From Parapedobacter soli (GTDB taxonomy: Bacteria > Bacteroidota > Bacteroidia > Sphingobacteriales > Sphingobacteriaceae), in contig NZ_JAMXAY010000001.1 of the NCBI RefSeq assembly GCF_025460835.1, forward strand, positions 124,001 through 188,000: DNA of 64,000 bases. Direction: 5' to 3'. Made by a program: the position numbers and the translations under genes. Below, piece after piece: positions 32,096 to 41,891 of the stretch. Numbering within the stretch: the first letter of the stretch is position 1; every line of letters begins with the position of its first letter. Below the pieces are notes generated by a model that saw only the letters and a program-made list of their open reading frames with translations, searched no databases and was not told where the DNA came from.

Positions 32096-33751
32096 CTAGT
32101 TAAAAAAAACATACAAAATGGCCATGGTAATGAGCAGTAACGCTGATAACAGTTTGTAGTTACCGAGTCCCTTCCAAGCCGGACGGCGGAGCGGCTCCCA
32201 CGGTGATTTCCAATACAGGGCGCCACTCACAGCATTATGCACGGCTGGATACCAAACGGACAGCATTACCTGCAGCAATACGCAGGCACAAAACAGGTAA
32301 AACGCCATCATCATAAACGGCACCTGTCCGATGAGGCCGCCTGGAAACAATTTGCCGGTTGCATATACCATTACCCCTAACAGCGAACCAATCCATAGCG
32401 TCCACTTCGCCGCTACGGCTGATGCCCTTTTCCAAAAAACACCCAATAAAAAAACACAGGTAATCGGCGGCGCTATGTGGGCAATGATATCATTCAATCC
32501 CACAAAAAGGCTTTCATACCGGTTCAACAAGGGTAACAGACCGATAGACAACACCAGGGCTACAGCTGCTGACCAACGGCCGTACCCTATCAAGCGGCTA
32601 TCGGATACGTGCGGCCGGTGCCGTTTAATGAGATCGTAACTCACCAACGTAGCAATGGAGTTCAGTGCCCCCGATACCTGGCTCATCAGGCCAGACAGCA
32701 ATGCCGCCACCACCACCCCAACCAACCCCGTGGGAAGCAGCTGGGTAATCATCAGGGTATAAATGCCCTTACTGTTTACATCGGCCTTACCGTCCGCGGC
32801 CGCAGACGTAATCGAAGAAAGATCGAGTTGGCCATTCTGGGCCAATGCATAGGCAAACAATCCGGGGAGCACAAAAATAAAAACCGGTAAAATCTTGATG
32901 AATCCACAGAAAAGTGCACCAATACGTGCATGGTTTTCATCCTTTGCCCCCAGCACACGCTGTACGATTGTCTGGTCGGCGCACCAGTACCAAATGCCCA
33001 ATACAGGATATCCCAGGAAAATGGCATACCACGCCATGCCGCTGCTGTCTCCCTTAGGCCTGAGCATGGATAGCTTGTCCATGTCGCCCGTCGTCTGCAA
33101 GGTATCGACCAACGCACCCCACCCGCCCAATTTCATCCAAGCAGCTACCGTAATGACCAACGCACCTGCTACCAGCACAATGGTTTGCACAGATTCGGTC
33201 ACCACCACTGCACGCAAGCCGCCAATGATCGTGTAAAGGGCCACCAATACCGATATGGCTGATACGCTGATGTACATATCGACACCGAAAAGTGCCTCAA
33301 TGACGATACCTCCGGCCAATAGGGAGAATGCGATGTGCAACACTACCGCAGATACCAGCGAGATGACGGTCAGCCAATCGCGACATGCGCTGTTATAACG
33401 CTGTTCCATAAAAACCGGCAACGTAGGCACGCCTGATTTGATATAGAACGGCACGAAAAACAAGGCCAGCAGGATGAGCGTAAAAGCTGCCATCCATTCG
33501 AAATTACCATTGAGCAGCCCGGTATCAAAGCCCGATTGTGCTAAACTCACCAGGTGGATACAGGAAATATTGGTAGCAAACAACGCCAAGCCGATCATGG
33601 GCCAGCGGAGGGATTGCCCGGCAAGGAAGTAGCCTGCCGACAGGCTGCCTTTTGTTGCACCCTTTCGGTGTGCCACCCCGACCCAGAAACCGATGCCAAC
33701 CATCACCAGGATGTAGCAAGCACTTATGAACGTATCGAGCCCCGAAATCAT
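32096..33751 (-). CDS. Sodium:solute symporter (SSS/SglT family)
   Basis: A 551-residue inner-membrane transporter with about 14 hydrophobic segments. SSS signatures include an N-terminal GFWVGVAHRKGATKGSLSAG, LRWPMIGLALFATNISCIHL, YTIIGGLRAVVVTESVQTIV and the sodium-site region VVAALLSGLMSQVSGALNSI. It probably imports L-fucose, L-rhamnose or a related sugar with Na+ from the periplasm. It is packed between the GH151-like gene (3 bp gap) and the mutarotase (2 bp gap), so enzyme, mutarotase and uptake are made together. Confidence 0.9.
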   Translation of the reverse strand: MISGLDTFISACYILVMVGIGFWVGVAHRKGATKGSLSAGYFLAGQSLRWPMIGLALFATNISCIHLVSLAQSGFDTGLLNGNFEWMAAFTLILLALFFVPFYIKSGVPTLPVFMEQRYNSACRDWLTVISLVSAVVLHIAFSLLAGGIVIEALFGVDMYISVSAISVLVALYTIIGGLRAVVVTESVQTIVLVAGALVITVAAWMKLGGWGALVDTLQTTGDMDKLSMLRPKGDSSGMAWYAIFLGYPVLGIWYWCADQTIVQRVLGAKDENHARIGALFCGFIKILPVFIFVLPGLFAYALAQNGQLDLSSITSAAADGKADVNSKGIYTLMITQLLPTGLVGVVVAALLSGLMSQVSGALNSIATLVSYDLIKRHRPHVSDSRLIGYGRWSAAVALVLSIGLLPLLNRYESLFVGLNDIIAHIAPPITCVFLLGVFWKRASAVAAKWTLWIGSLLGVMVYATGKLFPGGLIGQVPFMMMAFYLFCACVLLQVMLSVWYPAVHNAVSGALYWKSPWEPLRRPAWKGLGNYKLLSALLLITMAILYVFFN

Positions 33752-33754
33752 TCG

Positions 33755-35785
33755 TTATTTCTCTTCATTTACAAATTGTACAATACTATGAATCGCGACG
33801 GCAGGCACTGCTACCGTGACGATACCGCTTTCCCGGTCATAGCCATATTTTAATGGCCTATTTTCGGGCTGTAACAAAACCCTTCTTGGTTTGCGATTAA
33901 TTTTTAAGCGAACCGATAAGGGAGCTGACGGCGCAATGTGATCATAAGCCATTACCTGATCATTAACATGCGGTCCGTCCGCATTAATCAAATTGACCAA
34001 GATGTCACTATCCTTGTAGGTAAGCGTCGTATGGATTTTATCTGAACCGATAACCTGAAGTTTCGGATTAGGAAAAATGTTTTGAATCAGTGTATTGATC
34101 AGCCTATTATAGACCGGATGACGAGACCCTTTGTAAGGTGCTGTCAGGTCAAAATAAACAGCCGCAATTTTTCCTGCTCCAAGGGGGGTAATACTCGCTG
34201 CAACGTAGGGGGTAGCGAAGCGGTAATCACGTTGGTGGTAGATATGCCCCACCGTTTGGGTAGTGGGTTGGGCAATTGCACGTTGCCATCGGGTACGTAT
34301 GCCTGTGACACCGCCCAATACCGCACTTCCTATATTAAACTGTTCTTCTTTATCAGGCCCTTCGAATGTGACGCCAAGCCAAGGCTCAAACTCACGAGTA
34401 GCTTTCGCGCCTATTACAAGCAAGCTTGCCCCGTTAGCCACATGATCCAAGAGCCTCTTTTTTAGCACGTCGTCAAAATTATCCCATTCAGGAATAACGA
34501 TTAGTGGGTACGCTTCAAGATTGTCCTGCAGGTGGTGGTCCATTGTGATATCCACAACGTGTTGCCCATCTAGGAGCAAGCTGGTTAGTGACTCCAAGTG
34601 GGAAGGCCAACCATACACCCCCATGTTGTGTTTTTTCCAACCCGCTACGGAATACCATAGCGCAACCTGTGGTATGGTCCGGGCGTTTTCGGTAAAGGGC
34701 TGCCTGGCCCTACAAAAAGCTGCCAAATCAGCCATTGCATCCACATCGATGGTCGTTTGAAAGGAGGCGTCCCGGTTTTGCTGGAAGTACACCTGGAACC
34801 CTCCTCCCATCGCAAGCACTTCGGCCGCTTCTTGTTTCAGCTGTACAGCGGATTTCGGGCTATGTATGCCTCCAGAAAAATCCATAGGCACAAAGCCCCA
34901 TGCCATAAGGTCCCAAGGCTTGCCTTGCAAAGCCAAACAACGGGATTGAAAGGCTGCGCTGTAAATGCTGTTCCGTCCGGAAACGTCTCCTGAAAGGAAA
35001 TCGACATCGGTATCGACAGGCTCGGGCATCATCGACGAATAAGCCCAGTTACTGGCTACCTGGAATGTCGGCATAAATCGATGGAGTTCATCGACGTAGC
35101 CGCGTAAATAATCCCGGAAGATTCGTCTGTTATAGTCCTGCCAGCTAGAAAAACCCGGTTCACCCGCTGAACGGGGCACTTCGGCCATGCCGGAAGACTC
35201 CAGAAACCCGGCGACAACATTGGGCGAATAATCAAGACCGGTAGACCAACAATCGCCATCTATCCAAATGCCGTCGATTTCATAACGGTTGATTATTTCT
35301 TTAATTTGCGGGACCATCAGTTCTTGCGGATAGCCTCCCAATACGGAGGCTTTGGTTAAATCAACTGACCCATCTGCATTGATACGGCCCCATTCAGGGT
35401 TAGTTCCAATTGCTTTGTCATCCCATATCGAAGAGTAATGTACATATAGCGGTAAGTTGAAACGGGCGGTAACATCACGCCACTGCCGAATCGGGTCACC
35501 GAAAAATGACCCCGAAGAATAACCTACCTCCGTAGGATAGCTCGAATAGCCGGGGTGCCCTTTACTGTCTATTTGGATAAAGTCGGGCTTCGTCCGCATG
35601 AGGAAGTCTTCCAACGTTGACGCTTCAAAGTATTTCCCGATTTCCTTATCATTAGCTGAAGCGTGAAAATCAAAATGAAATCCGAAAAACCGGTCTACCC
35701 GCCGCGGCATTTCTTGCGAATACGTGGGAAACACATATAGCATACAAATGGCTAACGGTATCAATATATTTTCCTTTAAAATCAT
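33755..35785 (-). CDS. GH151-like glycoside hydrolase, candidate alpha-L-fucosidase
   Basis: A 676-residue exported protein (signal MILKENILIPLAICMLYVFP). It has an N-terminal TIM-barrel-like region (FGFHFDFHASANDKEIGKYF, PDFIQIDSKGHPGYSSYPTE, then EIDGIWIDGDCW near residue 175). A class-I-amidotransferase-like domain follows (LEAYPLIVIPEWDN, VANGASLLVIGAKATREF) and then a C-terminal beta domain. This layout matches GH42/GH151-type enzymes with a trimerisation domain. GH151 members include alpha-L-fucosidases, and two GH29 enzymes precede this gene, so a fucosidase role is reasonable. Family assignment is by architecture only; an unclassified GH is the alternative. Confidence 0.55.
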   Translation of the reverse strand: MILKENILIPLAICMLYVFPTYSQEMPRRVDRFFGFHFDFHASANDKEIGKYFEASTLEDFLMRTKPDFIQIDSKGHPGYSSYPTEVGYSSGSFFGDPIRQWRDVTARFNLPLYVHYSSIWDDKAIGTNPEWGRINADGSVDLTKASVLGGYPQELMVPQIKEIINRYEIDGIWIDGDCWSTGLDYSPNVVAGFLESSGMAEVPRSAGEPGFSSWQDYNRRIFRDYLRGYVDELHRFMPTFQVASNWAYSSMMPEPVDTDVDFLSGDVSGRNSIYSAAFQSRCLALQGKPWDLMAWGFVPMDFSGGIHSPKSAVQLKQEAAEVLAMGGGFQVYFQQNRDASFQTTIDVDAMADLAAFCRARQPFTENARTIPQVALWYSVAGWKKHNMGVYGWPSHLESLTSLLLDGQHVVDITMDHHLQDNLEAYPLIVIPEWDNFDDVLKKRLLDHVANGASLLVIGAKATREFEPWLGVTFEGPDKEEQFNIGSAVLGGVTGIRTRWQRAIAQPTTQTVGHIYHQRDYRFATPYVAASITPLGAGKIAAVYFDLTAPYKGSRHPVYNRLINTLIQNIFPNPKLQVIGSDKIHTTLTYKDSDILVNLINADGPHVNDQVMAYDHIAPSAPLSVRLKINRKPRRVLLQPENRPLKYGYDRESGIVTVAVPAVAIHSIVQFVNEEK

Positions 35786-35820
35786 TTTTATTGCACTGAA
35801 AAAAACAAAGATTAAAGCCC

Positions 35821-37206
35821 CTAGCTTGTTATTTTAATTACGATAGGCAAGTGAGTTTCCGGATGGTCAGGCACTTCTATCCTGATTCCGTTGTCGACCC
35901 TCGTGTAGGCTAGCCCCCGTTTCTTACGATCTGACAACGCATGGACATGTTTTATCGTGTACCCGATGTCAGGCAACCAAACATTGCCGTCTATTGGGCG
36001 GGTAAAGACATGCAGGTAAAGTATCGACCCTTTCTTTGTCACCCGCCCCCAATCGAACGATTGTGGAAATGGACTGGCCGCTGCGCCATAAATACTCTCG
36101 CTATTGATGCTCATCCATTTCCCTATCGTATCAAGCCGGGCAATACTGGCAGCCGGAAAGCGGCCAAGCGGATCTGGCCCAACATTCAGTAGGTAATTGC
36201 CGCCTTTGCTCGCTGCGTCAACCAACTGTTGGATAAGGACCTTTGCAGTCTTCCAATTGTTATCTTGCTTTACATAAAACCATGTGTCGTTCATGGTCAT
36301 ACAAGTTTCCCAATAAGCATCAGGAACTCCAGTAGCGGGTATCGTCTGTTCGGGCGTAAAATAATCCCCGTCTACTTCGCTCTTACCGATACGGTTGTTG
36401 ATGATGATATGCGGTTGAAGATTACGGATAAAAGCTTCCAGATCATTTGCCATGTCCATTGTCCAATCATCAATCCATTGGCCATCAAACCACAGCAGGT
36501 CAATCTTTCCGTAGCGCGTTAACAAATCCTTAATTTGCGATTTCACCCGAGGGATAAATTTTTCCGGATTAACGATCCATCCATCCGGAAATGTCCTTGC
36601 CACATGATTACCCATCGCATCCGGATCATGCCAATCCAATTGCGAATAATAAAACCCGATTTTCATGCCGTGTTTCCGACAAGCCTCGACAAACATGGCC
36701 ACGGGGTCACCTCCAAATTGGGTTTCCCGAATGTCATATCCCGCCAGCCCCGGCCACATTAGAAAACCGTTATGGTGTTTAGTGGTCAATACCACGTATT
36801 TCATACCCGCCTCTTTTGCCATCTTCACCCAAGCCTCCGGATCGTAGGCTGTTGGGTTAAAATTTACGATGACATCATCTTCCCAATCCGTTCGTGGAAT
36901 ATTCAGTATTGACTCATGCGCAGGATAAAGTGGTATCTGGTGCCTTTCGCCTAATTGCGGCACATGGCCATTCCAGTACACACCCTTCCATTGCAGGGAA
37001 GGAACTGCATCGGGGCCCCAATGTATGAACATGCCGAACCGGGCATCGGCCCACCACTTCATCCGGGCCCGTTTGGGGTCATCAACATGTACCAGATTGT
37101 CGCCAGGAGCATATCCCAAGTCGCTTACCGGTTCGGCCCCCTGGCTCCGTGTGGCTAACGAAACCAAACTGATCATATAAACAATTACGGCACCGATTTC
37201 TCTCAT
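35821..37206 (-). CDS. GH29 alpha-L-fucosidase
   Basis: A 461-residue exported retaining fucosidase. Signal peptide covers about residues 1-23, then the catalytic barrel: WWADARFGMFIHWGPDAVPS, MKYVVLTTKHHNGFLMWPG, and the nucleophile Asp241 in KIDLLWFDGQW. A C-terminal beta-sandwich ends the protein (LYLHVFTRPIDGNVWLPD). It removes alpha-linked L-fucose from the target glycan. It is one of three GH29-type genes here and lies 26 bp after the propeller/GH29 fusion and 35 bp before the GH151-like gene. Confidence 0.94.
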   Translation of the reverse strand: MREIGAVIVYMISLVSLATRSQGAEPVSDLGYAPGDNLVHVDDPKRARMKWWADARFGMFIHWGPDAVPSLQWKGVYWNGHVPQLGERHQIPLYPAHESILNIPRTDWEDDVIVNFNPTAYDPEAWVKMAKEAGMKYVVLTTKHHNGFLMWPGLAGYDIRETQFGGDPVAMFVEACRKHGMKIGFYYSQLDWHDPDAMGNHVARTFPDGWIVNPEKFIPRVKSQIKDLLTRYGKIDLLWFDGQWIDDWTMDMANDLEAFIRNLQPHIIINNRIGKSEVDGDYFTPEQTIPATGVPDAYWETCMTMNDTWFYVKQDNNWKTAKVLIQQLVDAASKGGNYLLNVGPDPLGRFPAASIARLDTIGKWMSINSESIYGAAASPFPQSFDWGRVTKKGSILYLHVFTRPIDGNVWLPDIGYTIKHVHALSDRKKRGLAYTRVDNGIRIEVPDHPETHLPIVIKITS

Positions 37207-37232
37207 AACTTTTTCCTGAATTTTTGGGTATC

Positions 37233-39596
37233 CTAATACACGGCAATTTTTTTGATTACGGGTGGCAGGGTTCCATTCCCCACCAGATGGATCCGCAGGC
37301 GGTCCGTCGTGAGCGAGTCGTGCCTTTCAAGCCTCCGCCGGCCGATGCTTTGGCCTTCGCTGATTGTTTTCCACTCCTGATTGACCAATGCGTCAATCGA
37401 GTACCTAGCTACCCGTTGACCCTGCTTGATATCTTCCACCAGTTCAATGACCCGGACATCATTTTTAGGAATTGTTAGTTCGATATAATTGTCGCCTTCC
37501 ATTTGCGGAAAATCTTTGATGACCAGTGGGGTGCCGAATGTGTGCTCCAGGTGTTTGCCGAATTTCTTGAGGAACTCAACTTCCGCGGGAGGAACAAGGC
37601 CACTCGTATCCGGAGACATGTTTATCAGCAGATTAGCTCCCCTTCCAATCGATTGAAAGTACACCTCTTCCATAAACGGGATATCCCGCAATGTATGGTC
37701 GGAGTCGGGTGTCCAAAACCACGTACTTCTGGGGTGTATATTGGCCTCGGCAGGTATCCAGCCCGTATTCTGGGGACCAACCCAATTCTGCAGTTGCTCC
37801 CCATCCCTTATAACGTTCCAAAGGGGATAAGAAGCCCATCCCTGTTCGCTACCAGACCACCGCACATCGGGCTGGGTTCCACCAAAAACCACTGCCTGTG
37901 GTTGTAAATTACGAATTAGCGCCCTTATGGCATCACCATAGGCAGTTCCCAATGGCAACCCCGTTTCCGGGTGGCTAACATCCCATCCAAACGGATCGTG
38001 TGCTCCGTCAAACCACACATAATCAATTGCACCGTAGTTGGTGAGTAGTTCCCGTACCTGCTCAAAAAAAACCGGAAAATAAGTATCGATATCGCCTACC
38101 AATTTTCGTTCGCCCATCGGGTCGGGTGTACTTGTGCAACCTAAGTATTTATCACCCGACGAAATATATAGCCCCGGTTTCACTCCATATTTCCGGCAGG
38201 CAGCAACGAATTCGGCGACTACATCGCCTTGGCCATCCCGCCACGGTACATTTTTAACGGAGTAGTCCGTTGTTATGGTTGGCCACAGGCAAAAGCCGTT
38301 GTGGTGTTTTGCCGTCAGCACAACATGCTTAGCACCAAATGATACTGCGGTTTTCACCCACTGCTCTGCATCGAGTTGGGTCGGATTAAAAATTTCTACT
38401 TCCGGTACGCTCATCATATCGGAATAAATGTATGTAGCCGGGCCGAAATGGATGAAAGCACCGAGCTGGCGTTCTTGCAACTCCAGCTGTTGCGGTGTGG
38501 GATAATCCGAGTCGGCAGCTGCTTTGCTATCACCCGAACGTTGCTGTCCGGTGGGCGCGATCAATACCGGCGCCCAGTCTCCGCGATGTTCTGGCGGGGT
38601 GGTATCAGACACCAATTTAGATTCAACGCCTTCAAAGAAATACTCAAATAAAGCCCGAGGAGTACCCTCATAAATGGCCCATTGCAAATCTCCCGCAGTT
38701 GTTTGGTCACTTCCCGTAAAATACAGGATGGTTTGCCCTTTGAAATAGCACAGCTCAACGTCCGACGCGTTATTCTCCCGAACATTCGGATCGAGTAAGG
38801 GTATATTTTGATGGGATTTATCAAATGTCACAAAAGGCCTGTCCTCCGGTGCGTCCTGCCAATTCACAAGATCCTGCGAACGGGTTATCCTCGTCTCAAA
38901 TCCGCCTTCTACAATTTGCAAATACAGTGTATAGTACCAACCATCCTCAAAATACAATGCGGGTCCGCCCACATATTTATCCCTTCCGTAGATACCATCA
39001 GGGACCACGTCCCATTCCACCATATCGGAAGAAGTGAGGTACTTAAATGTAAATGGAGGCCATTGGGCATCGTTCGTTTCGTAGAGCATGACAAATTGGT
39101 CGTTCGCCCTGCAGACAGCCGTGTTATAGATGAATTCGCCCGGATCTGCCTCTAGCACGGTTATGGGCTCTGTCCAGTTTTTCAAGTCGGAAGAGCTGGT
39201 CATGGTTATCGAGGTCATTTGGCGCCAAGGTTTGCCTCGTCCATAGTTGCCTGCAAAAATATAGACGCGGTTGTTCCACACCAACACCGTACCGAATCCG
39301 TGGTTGGTTAAGGGAACGGAAACCAGCTCTCCAGAAGCAACATCCCTGATTCTGACTTCATCTTCATGGAAATTATCGCCGGGCTTTCCATCGGGAAGAT
39401 CCCAAAACCGTTGATTGTTTTCCAGCAAGTATAACCTATCATCAAAGACAAATGGTGAAACTTCCACCAACGGTGAGCCCAAGCGTCCCTGTTTCACAAT
39501 CGGATTTGTCCAATCGCCTTGGGAAAATGCTGGTAACGTGATTAATGCGCAAAAAAGAACCGGGAAAAAGCGAAAAATCAAATTGTTCAAAAGCAT
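37233..39596 (-). CDS. Fusion of a GH43-like beta-propeller and a GH29 alpha-L-fucosidase
   Basis: A 787-residue exported protein from ATG 39596 (MLLNNLIFRFFPVLFCALIT); an ATG 15 codons upstream would overlap GH78. Residues 28-325 form a five-bladed-propeller-like domain with repeated blade motifs (SPFVFDDRLYLLENNQRFWD, MTSSSDLKNWTEPI, GGPALYFEDGWYYTLYLQI, TRSQDLVNWQDAP). After a Ser/Ala/Asp-rich linker, residues 365-690 are a GH29 barrel (GAFIHFGPATYIYSDM, VVLTAKHHNGFCLWP, nucleophile Asp530 in YVWFDGAHD). A C-terminal beta domain follows. It may be bifunctional, or the propeller may only bind sugar. I could not assign the propeller to a GH family or identify its catalytic residues. Confidence 0.85.
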   Translation of the reverse strand: MLLNNLIFRFFPVLFCALITLPAFSQGDWTNPIVKQGRLGSPLVEVSPFVFDDRLYLLENNQRFWDLPDGKPGDNFHEDEVRIRDVASGELVSVPLTNHGFGTVLVWNNRVYIFAGNYGRGKPWRQMTSITMTSSSDLKNWTEPITVLEADPGEFIYNTAVCRANDQFVMLYETNDAQWPPFTFKYLTSSDMVEWDVVPDGIYGRDKYVGGPALYFEDGWYYTLYLQIVEGGFETRITRSQDLVNWQDAPEDRPFVTFDKSHQNIPLLDPNVRENNASDVELCYFKGQTILYFTGSDQTTAGDLQWAIYEGTPRALFEYFFEGVESKLVSDTTPPEHRGDWAPVLIAPTGQQRSGDSKAAADSDYPTPQQLELQERQLGAFIHFGPATYIYSDMMSVPEVEIFNPTQLDAEQWVKTAVSFGAKHVVLTAKHHNGFCLWPTITTDYSVKNVPWRDGQGDVVAEFVAACRKYGVKPGLYISSGDKYLGCTSTPDPMGERKLVGDIDTYFPVFFEQVRELLTNYGAIDYVWFDGAHDPFGWDVSHPETGLPLGTAYGDAIRALIRNLQPQAVVFGGTQPDVRWSGSEQGWASYPLWNVIRDGEQLQNWVGPQNTGWIPAEANIHPRSTWFWTPDSDHTLRDIPFMEEVYFQSIGRGANLLINMSPDTSGLVPPAEVEFLKKFGKHLEHTFGTPLVIKDFPQMEGDNYIELTIPKNDVRVIELVEDIKQGQRVARYSIDALVNQEWKTISEGQSIGRRRLERHDSLTTDRLRIHLVGNGTLPPVIKKIAVY

Positions 39597-39600
39597 AAAA

Positions 39601-41841
39601 TTAATGGTTAGCAATAGCATATACGGGTAAATTCGTTTCATTCACTAATTCGACACCGTACCCGTTAGGCACCTGTAGCGAATACGCAAGGCCATCCGCC
39701 TCGATTTTCCAACTGATCGAGAGGGTGCCCTCGTCAAGGGGCACTTCATACACGCACCAATCCAAGCCGGTGTTTCTAAACACCAATCGAATCTTTCTGT
39801 CCAATACGTTGACTTCATCAATACCGGCCAAGGCACGTTGGTACAAGTAGGCGACGTGGGCGGCAAAACCGTGGGAACAGCTGGTATTAAGGGTACGGTA
39901 CTGCTGCTCCCATAGCGTTCCAGTAAGTTCTACCTGTTTCATCAGATTAGCCGTGTTTTCTTCGATAAACCGCGGCACCTCATCGTAACGGCACAGCAAT
40001 TCCATCCTCATGTATTCACCCATAAACGTATTGGACAAATACACATCTGGGTATTGGTTTACATGGTTGTCTCGATACCTTTTCGGTCCAAGTTCTTCGG
40101 TGATGACCCGCCACAGCCAAGGGTGCGATTCCGGACTTGCGACATCAAAATAAAATGCATAGTACTGACATGCCTCGGTAGTTGGCGGCTGAACCACAAG
40201 GCTGCCCCCTTCCCTCACTGCATGGTCACGAAAAAACCGGCCGTCGAAAGCTTGCTCAAGCACCACGCTTTTGATGTGCCGGGCTTGGTCTTTCCAGGCT
40301 TGGTTGCCGTATAGTCTGCCAGCCGCTTCCAATACGCGGGCAAATTGCATATTCGTGGGATAATTAACTCCCGCTGTAAAATCGTTAGATGCTGACCAAT
40401 CCAGAAAAACCCATTTTTCAAGATTTTCCAATAGCCCGTCCTTATTAAGAAACCCATCGAAATAAGCAATGAGTTTGGCAACACGTTCCTTCAACCCGTG
40501 AACCATCTCAACGTCTCCGCTACGGGTGTAATACTCTTCTAACTGAATAACAAACCACATGGCCCAATTGGGGATGAACAATCCATTGGGATGGTCGCAT
40601 GGATAGCACATAGGCAGCATGCCATCCGGAACATTGTCAAAACTGGCAGGCAACAAGTAATTCTGGAAGAAATTCCGCTCCACGAGCGTATTGCCGGAGA
40701 TGGTCGCCGCCGCCCTCGCCACAAAATAGCCATCACCAAGCCACGCGCCACGCTCTCGCGAGGGGCAATCCGTTAACACATCCAATGCGTTTTGCCTTAC
40801 GGTTTCGCGAGCCGCTTCGAACACTTTTTCTAGTCTGGGATCAGATGCGCCAAACGAAGATCCGGCGACATCAGCACTCACGTATTGCCGAACATACCAG
40901 TCGGAAATACGACCTTTTCCCCGCCTGAAAACAGGTTTGACGTATTGCATGGTATAGGGCTCGAACGTCTCTAGCGAATAGGTACCCGGTTGTAGTTCGT
41001 AGATTAAATAATTCTGGCATACTAGTCGCGTCGGATCGACGTCATCATACTTGAGAATTTCATCGAAATACACCACGAGCTCGGAAGGTTCAGAGACCTG
41101 TAAGGTAAAACCGAGGAATCCTGTCGCGTTATATGGAAAACGGTATATGGAGTCACCAATGCTTCCGATTGCCGCGATGACGGAATAGTCTGGATACTTT
41201 ACCCCCCGAGGTATGATCTCCTTTTCCTCCGTCCGGTGTTGTTCAACGGCTTCAAACGCTGCCTTTTTGTTTGTCTTCCAGTCATGGCTCATATCGTCCA
41301 GTATATAATACTCCGTAAAAGGCCGGGCATGACTGTATCGGATTACATCCCGCTTCCGTTGGCCGGAAATCCGCGCTTCAAACTCTTTTTTACCGATGTC
41401 GGATCCGGTAGCCACCAGTACTTCTCCATCGGCTATAACCTCCGCTTGCAAAAAAGCAGGCTGGTCGAGCAAATAAAACGAAGGCATATTGTAACCTGCA
41501 ACCTCGATAGCAATCAGGTTTTCGCCATCTTGCAATAGGTGGCTAAAGTGATATTGGTCGAGACGAAAAAAGCCGTGAGCCGCCACGCAGGGCCCGTGTG
41601 CCAGAAACCGGCCATTAACGTGGACTTTATACGCTGACGAAGCCGTGATCGCTAACCGCGTATTTTGCCCCATCGTATGGTCAATCACTGCCCGAAAATG
41701 GACGGTGAGGTTTTTTTCTTTTTCCATTCCGACGGGCCAAACTGCCTTGGCTTCACGGAAGGCGGTCTGATTGGGTTCTACCGCAAACGCACCATGAATG
41801 CCGATTATGTAAGCCAAAAAAAATAAAACCAACCTTCTCAC
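39601..41841 (-). CDS. GH78-type alpha-L-rhamnosidase
   Basis: A 746-residue exported enzyme from the GTG at 41841, which gives a good signal peptide (VRRLVLFFLAYIIGIHGAFA). The frame is open upstream but would run into the preceding gene. N-terminal beta domains include ITASSAYKVHVNGRFLAHGP. The (alpha/alpha)6 barrel begins near residue 345 with the GH78-like signature DVLTDCPSRERGAWLGDGYF. A C-terminal beta-sandwich ends the protein. It would remove terminal alpha-L-rhamnose. It shows only moderate likeness to classical GH78, so a related (alpha/alpha)6 family is possible. Confidence 0.8.
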   Translation of the reverse strand: MRRLVLFFLAYIIGIHGAFAVEPNQTAFREAKAVWPVGMEKEKNLTVHFRAVIDHTMGQNTRLAITASSAYKVHVNGRFLAHGPCVAAHGFFRLDQYHFSHLLQDGENLIAIEVAGYNMPSFYLLDQPAFLQAEVIADGEVLVATGSDIGKKEFEARISGQRKRDVIRYSHARPFTEYYILDDMSHDWKTNKKAAFEAVEQHRTEEKEIIPRGVKYPDYSVIAAIGSIGDSIYRFPYNATGFLGFTLQVSEPSELVVYFDEILKYDDVDPTRLVCQNYLIYELQPGTYSLETFEPYTMQYVKPVFRRGKGRISDWYVRQYVSADVAGSSFGASDPRLEKVFEAARETVRQNALDVLTDCPSRERGAWLGDGYFVARAAATISGNTLVERNFFQNYLLPASFDNVPDGMLPMCYPCDHPNGLFIPNWAMWFVIQLEEYYTRSGDVEMVHGLKERVAKLIAYFDGFLNKDGLLENLEKWVFLDWSASNDFTAGVNYPTNMQFARVLEAAGRLYGNQAWKDQARHIKSVVLEQAFDGRFFRDHAVREGGSLVVQPPTTEACQYYAFYFDVASPESHPWLWRVITEELGPKRYRDNHVNQYPDVYLSNTFMGEYMRMELLCRYDEVPRFIEENTANLMKQVELTGTLWEQQYRTLNTSCSHGFAAHVAYLYQRALAGIDEVNVLDRKIRLVFRNTGLDWCVYEVPLDEGTLSISWKIEADGLAYSLQVPNGYGVELVNETNLPVYAIANH

Positions 41842-41891
41842 CTCAAAATACGTCTTTTTCTGAATAGTATAATTCCTATGTTCAGTATGCA

